A stretch of 38,423 nt of DNA from Flavobacterium bizetiae. GTDB taxonomy: Bacteria; Bacteroidota; Bacteroidia; Flavobacteriales; Flavobacteriaceae. A program made the translations under genes and the position numbers. Under the pieces are notes generated by a model. The model did no database searches. It was not told where the DNA came from and saw only the letters and a list, made by a program, of their open reading frames with translations. The DNA is taken from contig NZ_CADCSU010000057.1 of assembly GCF_902804475.1 (NCBI RefSeq), forward strand, positions 1 to 38,423, given 5' to 3'. How positions within the stretch are numbered: position 1 is the first letter of the stretch; every line of letters begins with the position of its first letter. Below, one piece after another: positions 8,886-17,638 of this stretch.

Positions 8886-9016
8886 TTTGTCATCCTGAGG
8901 AACGAAGGATCACACTAGAAACTCGACAAAGATTGGCGACTCTTTTTACGGAATTTCTAGTGTAATCTGCTTCGCCTGTTCACTATCGCTCGGGTCTCCT
9001 TCGTCGAGATGACAAA
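8886..9016. repeat. Interrupted inverted repeat
   Basis: The left arm starting TTTGTCATCCTGAGGAACGA (8886) runs on through GGATCACACTAGAAA. It pairs with a right arm TTTCTAGTGTAATC ... CTCCTTCGTCGAGATGACAAA ending at 9016. The right arm carries an extra ~26 nt in the middle. The arm end GTCATCC/GGATGAC also shows up at 32940-32963. It is a dispersed noncoding repeat with no gene. Confidence 0.65.
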
Positions 9017-9092
9017 CTAATCTAAAATCCTTTGCTTTACAGAGTTGCTTGTGAAGATTTCTCGTTCCTCGAAAAGACAAACAGATCAATGA

Positions 9093-10304
9093 TTAATACC
9101 CAAAAGGATTCTCAACACTTTGCATAGGCGTAGTAAACCATTTTGCACCATTTTCGGTCATGTAAAAATGATCTTCGTGTCTGATTCCGAATTTCCCCGG
9201 AATGCATATCATGGGTTCATTGCTCACTACCATTCCTTCTTTTAGTTTTATTTCGCTTCCGCGGACTAAATAAGGGAATTCATGAATGTCTAATCCGGTT
9301 CCGTGGCCCACTCTGTGAGGCAATCCCGGTAAATCATAATCCGGACTAAGTCCGGCTTCCGCCAAAGTTTTTCTGGCCGCATCATCTACAGATCCGCAGG
9401 AAGATTCAATTTTAGCAGCTTCAAAAGCAGCAAATTGAACTTTTTGCTCTAAATTCCAAATTTTTGTATATTCTTCAGAAGGCGTTCCGTATGCATACGA
9501 TCGCGTAATATCAGAAAGATAACCTTCAAGTTTACAGCCTGTATCGATAATAACGGCATCATTTTCTTTTAAAGGCTGAGGAACCGAAACGCCATGAGGA
9601 TATTGTGTATCATCGGCAAACAAAACAATACAGAAATAAGAGCCTGTAGCTATTCCGGCTTTTATATGTGCTTTATTAATAAAATCAACCACTTCGTCAG
9701 CTGTAATTCCTGGTCTTAATATTTTGGCTGCAGCACGCTGAACCTCCATAGTAATGTCTTTTGCTTTTTGAATAATGGCAATTTCATTCTTCGATTTTTG
9801 CATTCTGCAAGCTGCTGTAATTTGTTGCGCATTTATATAAGCGTATGAAGTATTGGCTTTAGCAACTCCATCTACTAAAAAATAAGGCGAAGATTCATCA
9901 ATGGCAATTCTTCCATACTCAGAGCTTCTGTCATTCAATATTTTACCAAATAAAATATAAGGCGATTCATGTTCTTCCCAACAATTAATATTGGCCTGAA
10001 CTTTCATGTATTTTTTAAAAGTACCTTCTTCAAATTTTGGGACTATATATTCTAAAGATCCATCATCAAACAATAATGCTCCGACCATTCTTTCAGACGC
10101 ATTCCATTTGGTTCCTGTAAAATAATACAAATTGGTTCCCGCGTTAAGGTAAATGGCCTGAACAGAAAGCTCTTTCATTAAACCGGTTGCTTTCTTTATA
10201 CGCTCAAGATATTCCTCTAACTGAATTGGTTGCACATCGTGAGTTCTGTTTTCTATTTTTTCAAGTTCGATTGCAGCAGTCGAACCGCCTATACCTATTG
10301 TCAT
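9093..10304 (-). CDS. M24 Xaa-Pro peptidase (aminopeptidase P / prolidase type)
   Basis: This 403-residue cytosolic metallopeptidase has no signal peptide. The N-terminal creatinase-like domain (~25-165) precedes the pita-bread catalytic domain (~175-400). All five M24 metal ligands are present: Asp254 and Asp265 (IIDTGC..LSDITRSY), His334 (VGHGTG), Glu363 (SNEPMI) and Glu377 (RHEDHF). It cleaves bonds next to proline, in dipeptides or at N termini. I chose the ATG at 10304, because extending the frame to 10343 needs a TTG and adds residues that look untranslated. It lies 45 nt after the GH43 gene and is likely cotranscribed. In this locus it would finish Pro/Hyp-containing peptides after import. 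Confidence 0.9.
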   Translation of the reverse strand: MTIGIGGSTAAIELEKIENRTHDVQPIQLEEYLERIKKATGLMKELSVQAIYLNAGTNLYYFTGTKWNASERMVGALLFDDGSLEYIVPKFEEGTFKKYMKVQANINCWEEHESPYILFGKILNDRSSEYGRIAIDESSPYFLVDGVAKANTSYAYINAQQITAACRMQKSKNEIAIIQKAKDITMEVQRAAAKILRPGITADEVVDFINKAHIKAGIATGSYFCIVLFADDTQYPHGVSVPQPLKENDAVIIDTGCKLEGYLSDITRSYAYGTPSEEYTKIWNLEQKVQFAAFEAAKIESSCGSVDDAARKTLAEAGLSPDYDLPGLPHRVGHGTGLDIHEFPYLVRGSEIKLKEGMVVSNEPMICIPGKFGIRHEDHFYMTENGAKWFTTPMQSVENPFGY

Positions 10305-10349
10305 TTTCTGTGTATTTTTATAATGAAAGGCTAAATTAATCAATATTGG

Positions 10350-12494
10350 TTACTCTGTTTTAGGTTTTGTTTGTTTCATTACTAAAAGTAAATCTTCCTG
10401 ACTAAGCGCATAATCATACAAACGCAAAGAAGCCATAAAACCAGAGAAATTTTCTCCAATATCTGATGCTCCAATAATAATTTTGGCTTTAGCAATTGCA
10501 GAGGATAACAGCATCGTTTGCGAATTATCGACAACGCCATCTACATATACTTTCTCTACTACGCCATCAAAAGTTAAAACGATATGATGCCATTTATTAG
10601 CTTCGGGAACTTTATTAAATTTCATATCAAAATGGCCGTCTAAATGCACTACTGCGCCATAACTTCCGCTATTGTACGCTAAAGCATTATAGGAATTGGC
10701 TAAATTAAATTCGTTTCGGTCGCACCATGATGCCAGAATTTCTCCTTCTTTGGCAACGTCAGGATTTTTAACCCAGGTGGTAACAGTATAAGAACCATTC
10801 CAGGCTAAAGATTTCGGAACTGCTTTGTCTAATGTGAATGCGCCATTTTTAAAATGAAAAGCTTTAATTCCTTCTGATTTTTCTAAAGTTATATCGCCGC
10901 TTTTAGTGAAAGTTCCGCCAATCGAACCTTTATTCGAAATGGTATTTATAGCCGAATTGTTGGCTAATTTAGACGCATCAAGATCAACTAATAATTGCTT
11001 AGTACTTTTTATCGCAGGAGGTGTATTTGATGCTTTATTTTTTAAGGGTAACGGAAGATCGAATAATGAACTGTACACTTTAATATTCCAGACTGCTGCG
11101 TACAATCCTGTTTTTTCGGTCGCTAAAACAGTTAGTTTTATATAACGGGCATTGACATCATTATCATCAATCATTGGGCTTCCTGCAGTACGATTTTTAG
11201 ATTTATCGGCATACGACAACCAGTTTTTTCCGTTTACAGAATATTCTAATTTATATTGGTAATAATAACTCGCAAACTCAAATTGCGTCATGATTCTTCT
11301 GATCTTTTTTTCGGCACCTAAATCAACAATTAAATATTGTGGAGTGTTATTATCAGCCGCTTTCCACATTGTCGCATTATTATCATCGATCGCGTACAAA
11401 GGTTTGTATTCGTAATCATATTGCGTCGATTTTAAGTGATAATAAGACGATGCTGTTGTTGTTTTACCAAAAGCAATATCTTCAGGTACAGCCGATTTTA
11501 TAAGATCACTTATACCTTTACTTGTTGGTACTACTTTTTGAATGGTCGAATCATTTTCGAAAATCATTTTATCGATACAAACCTGTCTGGCAAGTCCGCC
11601 TCGGGTCATAGGATAATCGTGTTTATGATACACAATGTAATAATCGTCATTTTCTTTTAGAACAGAATGATGCCCAGGACCATGTACGCTTTGATCTTCA
11701 TTGGTACTCAAAATTGGATTGTTTTTTCCGGGCGTAAAAGGTCCGTAAGGAGAATCAGAATACGAATAACGAACGTTGTAAGTCTCATCATGGCAAGAAG
11801 CTCCGGAATACATTAAGATGTATTTAGAACCTTTTTTCATCATATAAGCGGCTTCAAATGGTTCTGGAGTTTGCGCTAACGGAATATTGGCTGAATGAAC
11901 CATTTCGCCCATTGTTTTTTTATTTAATTCGCCTACGGCATATCCGCCATTGTAGTGTACCCAAGTTCCCCAATAACCGTAAACTTTACCATCGGTATCA
12001 GTAAAAAACTGTGCATCGAGAGATGGATAACCTTCTCTTGGATATCCGTTTGAAATTACCGGAACATCCTGTTCGCTCAATTTTTTCCATGGACCAACGG
12101 GAGTATCTGAAACATAACCGTAAATATTACAGCCCATTTCGCAGTTTCCAAAATACAAATAATATTTACCATCGTCTCCTACTACAATATCGGGAGCCCA
12201 AAAATTCGTAATCGATTTTGCCGAAAAAGACGGAATTTCCATGATATAATTGTACCAGTTTTTAAAGTCTTTACTATACCAGACTGTTGGCGCTCCGGAT
12301 GCTAACATTTCGTTATCGGTCGTGGCATAGATATAATACGTATCGCCAAACTTTTTAATAGTAGGATCAGCAAACCAGCCCGGCAAAATAGGATTTTGAG
12401 CTCCGGGTGCGTTTACAGCGATGTCTTTTTGGGCAAAAAGATTTCCTGTAAAAACAAGTGCAATAAGACTGTAAAATAGTTTCTTTTTCAGCAT
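10350..12494 (-). CDS. GH43 glycosidase with F5/8C and LamG modules
   Basis: This 714-residue exported enzyme has a signal peptide ending LFAQ (22). The five-bladed propeller of GH43 spans ~30-320. It has Asp43 as base (GWFADPT), Asp160 as pKa modulator (PSLDAQFF) and Glu214 as acid (EPFEAAY). An F5/8 type C (CBM32-like) domain at ~335-480 and a LamG/concanavalin-like domain at ~500-710 follow, both likely sugar-binding. GH43 includes alpha-L-arabinofuranosidases, beta-xylosidases and exo-beta-1,3-galactanases. I cannot fix the subfamily from sequence alone. In this context removal of alpha-L-arabinose or galactan from hydroxyproline glycans fits best. It heads a unit with the M24 gene. The 257 nt upstream contain repeat fragments and a degenerate AGTATTAAA box at 12526-12534. 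Confidence 0.88.
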   Translation of the reverse strand: MLKKKLFYSLIALVFTGNLFAQKDIAVNAPGAQNPILPGWFADPTIKKFGDTYYIYATTDNEMLASGAPTVWYSKDFKNWYNYIMEIPSFSAKSITNFWAPDIVVGDDGKYYLYFGNCEMGCNIYGYVSDTPVGPWKKLSEQDVPVISNGYPREGYPSLDAQFFTDTDGKVYGYWGTWVHYNGGYAVGELNKKTMGEMVHSANIPLAQTPEPFEAAYMMKKGSKYILMYSGASCHDETYNVRYSYSDSPYGPFTPGKNNPILSTNEDQSVHGPGHHSVLKENDDYYIVYHKHDYPMTRGGLARQVCIDKMIFENDSTIQKVVPTSKGISDLIKSAVPEDIAFGKTTTASSYYHLKSTQYDYEYKPLYAIDDNNATMWKAADNNTPQYLIVDLGAEKKIRRIMTQFEFASYYYQYKLEYSVNGKNWLSYADKSKNRTAGSPMIDDNDVNARYIKLTVLATEKTGLYAAVWNIKVYSSLFDLPLPLKNKASNTPPAIKSTKQLLVDLDASKLANNSAINTISNKGSIGGTFTKSGDITLEKSEGIKAFHFKNGAFTLDKAVPKSLAWNGSYTVTTWVKNPDVAKEGEILASWCDRNEFNLANSYNALAYNSGSYGAVVHLDGHFDMKFNKVPEANKWHHIVLTFDGVVEKVYVDGVVDNSQTMLLSSAIAKAKIIIGASDIGENFSGFMASLRLYDYALSQEDLLLVMKQTKPKTE

Positions 12495-12751
12495 TGTATA
12501 TTGTAAATTAATTTGAATAACATATTTTAATACTTTTAGAAATCAGGACTGTTTTTTTAGCAATATTAAAATGGCACGCAGATGACACGGATTTGCTTTG
12601 CAAAGACGCGGATTTATGCGGATTTTTTATTTTAGTTTCTAAAAACGTCAATGGTAGCGGAGTCGAATACTTTTATAGCAACTGGGCTTCTCCCGAACTC
12701 TCGGGACGCTCAGCTTGACACCTTTTATTACATTACCTTCAATGAATTCTA
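12495..12751. other. Repeat remnants upstream of the GH43 gene
   Basis: These 257 nt separate GH42 from GH43. A fragment at 12571-12627 contains ACGCGGATTT-type direct repeats and the palindrome CTTTGCAAAG. A degenerate copy of the GAGTCGAA...TTGACA inverted repeat lies at 12651-12721 and is better preserved at 33100-33167. The promoter of GH43 should be within 12495-12560. Confidence 0.5.
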
Positions 12752-14854
12752 TTAATATTTCCAAACCAGTACATCAGCAGTTTTTATTGCTTTCTTGCCA
12801 ATAATAACTTTTGCCTTTTCCGGTAAATTGATGTTGTATATTTTATCTGAATAATTGACTGCAATACCAAAACCATCGCGGTAATCGACCATAATGCCTT
12901 CGGGATAATTTTCTATGGGAGCATTTTGTTTTTGGTACAACTTTCTTAATACTTGTTTTTCAAGATCGCCGTTTTTAGAATCTACGCCAATATAGGTTAC
13001 GGTTCCTTTTCCTAAACTACGTGAAATAATGGCGGGAGTTCCTGAATAAAAATCTCCTTCGTAGGTCGCCCAAACTTCTGTTTCTTTATTTGGTTTCAAT
13101 AAATCGCCCCAACTTGTCCAGGCAAATTCCTGATTATTAAATTTAATTATACCAGGAGATTGTGGCATTAACAAATCATACGATTCTATTTGAGAACCTA
13201 TTAAATTCCACATGGGTTCGTAAAATTTTGCTTCCCAAAGATGTCCTTGACGATTTTGAATTCCGGATCGACAACTCAATATTAGATTCCCTCCATTTTT
13301 GGCGTACAATGTTAGCTTGTCAATCATTTTTTGATCAATCATTTGATAAGCCGGTACTATCAAAAAGGGATAATTAGAGAAATTAGTTGTATCGCGTACA
13401 AAGTCAACCGGCGCACCAAAAGATTTTGTTGCTTTATAATATTTTGAGAAATGCCCTAATGTATTCCACTCTTTTGTTTGCTTGTTGAGCTCAATTCCCA
13501 TAACATTATCAGCATTGAATAAAATTCCGGTTTTACGTTTTAAATAGTAATCCGGCAATGTTGCCTTAGCATCATATTTTTTTCGCAGCGTATCGATTTC
13601 TTTTATAAACTGGCCAAATTCTGTTCCTCCAACAGTTGGCGTAACTCCGTCGGTGCCGACAATTCCGTAATGAAATTGCTCATAACCGTACAATGGCGCG
13701 CGAAAACGATAAGTACAGGTAAATTTACTTCCGCCGGCAAAAACATGCCACAACCACATACGGATACTTCCCGGCAAAGGCTGAGGGTTGATACTTCCCC
13801 AGTTCACTTGTCCCGGCTGTAATTCCATACAACCATACATGCCTTTTAGAGGACGAAAAAAATCATTAGACATTCCTATACTCGCATAATCGCCTAAACG
13901 ATATCCTTTTGGTCCGATACCCAAACTTCCTCCGTATACTAAATATCGGGTATAACAATCAAAATCGAGTTCTTTGCTCATTCCAACAAAACTCTCATCG
14001 TAGTTCGATCGGTAATTAGACGTAATCCATTGGTCTTTGCTTACTAATTTGCGTATGGTAACTGCCTGACTGTCCAGAAAAGTTGCCGTTTCTTCATCAG
14101 CAAATCGATAATGATCTAGCTGAGAATGCAGGTTCATTCCCCATTCTTTGTGTAACGGAATATTAATTTGACTGAAATCAGAATAAGTCCCGCTCCAGAA
14201 ATTGTTTCCCCAAGCCTGATTTAAGGCTTCAATAGTGGTATATTTTTGTTTCAGCCAATTGCGATAGCGCTGTTGTGCATCTGCTCCATAATCCAGAAAA
14301 CGGGAAGGTTCATTATCAACCTGCCAACCAATGACGTTTTTATTATTGCCATATCTTTTGGCCAATTGTTCAATCATTTTTAGCGAATAGCTTCGATAAT
14401 AATTACTTGAAAATGATGCATGTTGTCTCGAACCATGATCTGTTTTGGTACCATCTTCATAAGTAGCCAGAATATCCGGATGCTGGCGAACGAGCCATAC
14501 AGGAGGTGTAGCTGTCGAAGTACACATAATAATTTTCAACTTATATTTTACAGCAATTTCAACGGCTTTATCCAGCCATTTAAAATCATAAACACCTTCT
14601 TGCGGTTCTAATTGTGCCCAGGCAAATTCGCCAAAATGGGTGAATTCAAAACCCATTTCGGCAATTTTTTTCAAGTCCCGATCCCATTGACTATGATCCC
14701 AATGTTCAGGATAATAATATACTCCTACTGTGGTCAGGTCTTTTTTGGGAAAAAATTTATCAAATTTTTGAGCACTGGAATTTAGACTTACAAGTATTCC
14801 AAATACAGTAAATAATAACTTTTTGAAAAGGTGTTTTTTTGATTTTTGCTTCAT
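12752..14854 (-). CDS. GH42 beta-galactosidase
   Basis: This 700-residue exported enzyme has a basic N terminus and signal peptide ending NSSAQ (29). The catalytic barrel (~40-420) opens with VGVYYYPEHWD. It has the acid/base Glu182 in GWQVDNEPS and the nucleophile Glu344 in CMELQPGQVNWG, both classical for GH42. A GH42 trimerisation-like domain (~430-620) and a beta C-terminal domain follow. GH42 releases beta-linked galactose, often from galactans or arabinogalactan side chains. A signal peptide is less common in this family and suggests a periplasmic job. It starts 7 nt after the DUF5695-like gene, so the two are cotranscribed. Confidence 0.93.
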   Translation of the reverse strand: MKQKSKKHLFKKLLFTVFGILVSLNSSAQKFDKFFPKKDLTTVGVYYYPEHWDHSQWDRDLKKIAEMGFEFTHFGEFAWAQLEPQEGVYDFKWLDKAVEIAVKYKLKIIMCTSTATPPVWLVRQHPDILATYEDGTKTDHGSRQHASFSSNYYRSYSLKMIEQLAKRYGNNKNVIGWQVDNEPSRFLDYGADAQQRYRNWLKQKYTTIEALNQAWGNNFWSGTYSDFSQINIPLHKEWGMNLHSQLDHYRFADEETATFLDSQAVTIRKLVSKDQWITSNYRSNYDESFVGMSKELDFDCYTRYLVYGGSLGIGPKGYRLGDYASIGMSNDFFRPLKGMYGCMELQPGQVNWGSINPQPLPGSIRMWLWHVFAGGSKFTCTYRFRAPLYGYEQFHYGIVGTDGVTPTVGGTEFGQFIKEIDTLRKKYDAKATLPDYYLKRKTGILFNADNVMGIELNKQTKEWNTLGHFSKYYKATKSFGAPVDFVRDTTNFSNYPFLIVPAYQMIDQKMIDKLTLYAKNGGNLILSCRSGIQNRQGHLWEAKFYEPMWNLIGSQIESYDLLMPQSPGIIKFNNQEFAWTSWGDLLKPNKETEVWATYEGDFYSGTPAIISRSLGKGTVTYIGVDSKNGDLEKQVLRKLYQKQNAPIENYPEGIMVDYRDGFGIAVNYSDKIYNINLPEKAKVIIGKKAIKTADVLVWKY

Positions 14855-14861
14855 TACATCA

Positions 14862-17552
14862 TTATAATTTAATTTGAATCGCTTTTGTTTTTAAAGCAAT
14901 TTTATAAGCGCCTCTTACTTTTTCATAAGGTAATTTTACGTCCTGATCGATTCTTAAATAAGCATCTGGCGTATAAGCAGTTTTTGGATCTAAAGTAATT
15001 GTAATGGCTTCGGTTTTGGTATTATAACTTACTTTTTGAAACGTTCCTGCATCTAATGTTAACCATATTTTTTTAGCGCCGATGAATACTTTAGATTTAG
15101 CTGCAGTTGTAATTGCTACTTCAACTTCGTCTCCTTTTTCTTTTAAATTTCCTCCAAAAGCCAACCATCCCAAGTCTTTTTCATTAGTGATAAAAGTGGC
15201 TGTATTTACGGCGTAACCAAAAAATCCTGAACCATAATCTCCAGACAAATAATCGATTCTAAGCGTTTCAGGATAAGAGTGAAATGCTGAAGGCCCAAAA
15301 CCATCCTCGGTAATATTAGAAATTCCTCCTAACAATCCTCCGTATCCTACTTTTAGCAAATGAAAATCATCCGGTGTTTTTCTAAACTGTTCTAAAACCG
15401 GAATCGCATTAAGAGCCGAACCATAATGATGAATCTGACGTTCTACTCTTGACAATTTTCCTCCGTATAAAAAGTCCCAGTATCTACGTGCGTTTCCGTT
15501 GTACGCCCAGTTAGGCATAGTTGGCATATAGGCTAAAATGGCATCCAGCGTGATCTTTGCTTTGTCGTTGTATCCAAAATAATCTGACCACATGTATACT
15601 TCTTCCTGACCTGTAGAATCCCAAGGCATTTCACTTCCAAAAGGATAATTAAGCGTTCTCCAATGATCTGCTCTGGCTTTCATTTTAGCTTCCAGGTTAT
15701 TAGCCATTTCGGTATATCCTTCGGTTTTTAGATCCTTTAAAATCAATAGAAAAACGGTTCCCTCCATTTGCCCAAACTGAGCGTAATAAGGCGCAAGCGT
15801 TGTCATGGCAATACTTGTTTCGTATGCATTTTTCAAATACCAATCCCAGGTATGATTCGTTACCAAACCTTTGTGGTATCTTGCCAAGCGATACATCGTC
15901 CAGTGTGCTGCAGCAACGTGCGGATAATTATACGATCTTCCCGGATCATCAGATCCTTTTTTGTCCCATGCTGCCCATGTTTTATAATTAATATCTTTGC
16001 TGTAAGTTCCTTCCGGCATTAAAGTAGGTTCGTAATAAAAAACACTTTTTTTAACGCCATATTTAAGCGTATCGGCCGTATTGTATTGAATTCCGCCCCA
16101 CAATGTTTTATCAACAAACTGCTGTAATTTGTCTATTTCTTCTTTGTTGGGTTCGATCAGTTGTTTCATAATAGCACCCAGCCAGCCGCCTGCTCCTCCT
16201 TCATCGCTTAAACCTGCAATCCATACACGGCTGTCCTGACTTACTTGTTTTTTAGTTTCATAATCGTACGAGATTACAGAAGGGTTTCTGTGAAAAGGAT
16301 CGTTTTTCTCATTAAACCATTGTGCTGTTGTAGAAAAATGACCAAAATCGGCCACAACATCTTTTTCAGATTTAATTACTTTATAATTGATAGTTTGCTG
16401 CAAACCATCTTCATACGTAACGGTTAATCTGGCTCTTCCCCATTTTTTTCCGTTTACTTTGTATTGAAAATATCCTTTCTCATTTTTTCTTTTTGCCTCA
16501 ATGGTCAAAGCGCCTTCCGGTTCAATTTTAAACGATTTTACTGCTTTTTTATATTGTAAAAAAAGTTGTCCGTCTACATCTTGTGGCAAAACATAACCCG
16601 GAATTCCAATTGCTACAGGACGTTCTTTTTCTATTAATGTTTTCTGGATATCCTTAATTTCATCCACCAAAACAAATTTTAAAGAAAAGTTTTTCGAAGC
16701 TCCCGGCGCCAATGTTAATGATGTTGCCGTATTCCATTGTTCTGCTGACTTCCATTCATTCTCGGCGTAAGCTTTACTCAATGGCATCCATTCATGAAAT
16801 CCTTCAAATACGATACTTCTTGGCGTAGCATCATCCAATAACGGACGATAGGCTTCGAATGGCATATTTTCTTCAGGAAGTAATAACAACGCGGGACCGT
16901 GACCACTTAATCTTTTTACTTCAAGATAACCGGCGTCTTTTCCTATATAAGGATCAAAAAACACATTTTGCGCATGTGTATCGTCAAGCGATTTTCCTTC
17001 GAGAATATTATTAAAAACCATTGGAATTCCTAAGGCGCCAATTTCTACTGCTGCTGATGAATTATTCGTGATTTCGAAACGCATCACTAATTCTCCATTT
17101 TTATTTTCGTAATAACGTTTTACGGTAAACGGAGTTCCTGCCGGAAAAGCATTCGAAAGATCTGCTGCCGCCAATGTAGTTCCTGAAACTGGTAATTCTT
17201 TTACTGATGCACGTTTTGCCGCACTTGAATAATTTTTCCAGGCTCCGTTTGCCTCTTTTATTCTAAAATTGATGTCTCCAAGATGGTAAAGTCCGTCTTT
17301 ATCGCGAATCGAAAGTCGGTCGCCCGGAGTAAAATCAAAGGTTTTATCTGTTACCGGAGATAAAGCGGCTACGGTTTGAGAAGATTTTAATAATTTAATT
17401 TGAAACGATTTGGTACTCAGATTAAGATATCCCTTATCGATTTCCAATGTCGATTTTTCGGCTTTGATTTTATCCCAATACTCCTGTGCTTGTAGATTAT
17501 TTGAAACTAACGAGCAACAAATCATTACAGCTAATAATGTTATTTTTTTCAT
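14862..17552 (-). CDS. DUF5695-like exported protein, probable carbohydrate-active enzyme
   Basis: This 896-residue protein has a signal peptide ending NLQAQ (23). The N-terminal ~320 residues look like a beta-sandwich (LSTKSFQIKLL..., FTPGDRLSI..., YHLGDINFR). A linker domain at ~320-400 is followed by a helical region (~410-780) rich in aromatic and acidic motifs (AAHWTMYRLARYH, AYETSIAMTTLAPYY, EEVYMWSDYFGYND, PNWAYNGNARRYWDFLYG) resembling an (alpha/alpha)6 barrel. A short beta domain closes it. I recognise it as similar to DUF5695 proteins and know of no proven activity. Position between GH42 (7 nt) and DUF885 (86 nt) suggests it acts on the same glycoprotein. Candidate catalytic acids include the Glu/Asp in QEEVYMWSDYF, but this is a guess. 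Confidence 0.65.
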   Translation of the reverse strand: MKKITLLAVMICCSLVSNNLQAQEYWDKIKAEKSTLEIDKGYLNLSTKSFQIKLLKSSQTVAALSPVTDKTFDFTPGDRLSIRDKDGLYHLGDINFRIKEANGAWKNYSSAAKRASVKELPVSGTTLAAADLSNAFPAGTPFTVKRYYENKNGELVMRFEITNNSSAAVEIGALGIPMVFNNILEGKSLDDTHAQNVFFDPYIGKDAGYLEVKRLSGHGPALLLLPEENMPFEAYRPLLDDATPRSIVFEGFHEWMPLSKAYAENEWKSAEQWNTATSLTLAPGASKNFSLKFVLVDEIKDIQKTLIEKERPVAIGIPGYVLPQDVDGQLFLQYKKAVKSFKIEPEGALTIEAKRKNEKGYFQYKVNGKKWGRARLTVTYEDGLQQTINYKVIKSEKDVVADFGHFSTTAQWFNEKNDPFHRNPSVISYDYETKKQVSQDSRVWIAGLSDEGGAGGWLGAIMKQLIEPNKEEIDKLQQFVDKTLWGGIQYNTADTLKYGVKKSVFYYEPTLMPEGTYSKDINYKTWAAWDKKGSDDPGRSYNYPHVAAAHWTMYRLARYHKGLVTNHTWDWYLKNAYETSIAMTTLAPYYAQFGQMEGTVFLLILKDLKTEGYTEMANNLEAKMKARADHWRTLNYPFGSEMPWDSTGQEEVYMWSDYFGYNDKAKITLDAILAYMPTMPNWAYNGNARRYWDFLYGGKLSRVERQIHHYGSALNAIPVLEQFRKTPDDFHLLKVGYGGLLGGISNITEDGFGPSAFHSYPETLRIDYLSGDYGSGFFGYAVNTATFITNEKDLGWLAFGGNLKEKGDEVEVAITTAAKSKVFIGAKKIWLTLDAGTFQKVSYNTKTEAITITLDPKTAYTPDAYLRIDQDVKLPYEKVRGAYKIALKTKAIQIKL

Positions 17553-17638
17553 ATTTCTTATTATTATTTTAATCTCTCTAAACCGACTTTTCAGCCTTTA
17601 TCTTTTATAATTTTAACTACCGATTTTTTCTTTTTTAG

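Larger units (their letters stand above)
8650..9092. other. Repeat-filled gap between the GH36 and M24 genes
   Basis: There is no gene in these 443 nt. They hold the palindromic element at 8768-8854 and a second inverted-repeat element at 8886-9016. Immediately upstream of GH36 there is a short palindrome, ATACTG/CAGTAT (8672-8677 with 8687-8692). Confidence 0.7.
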
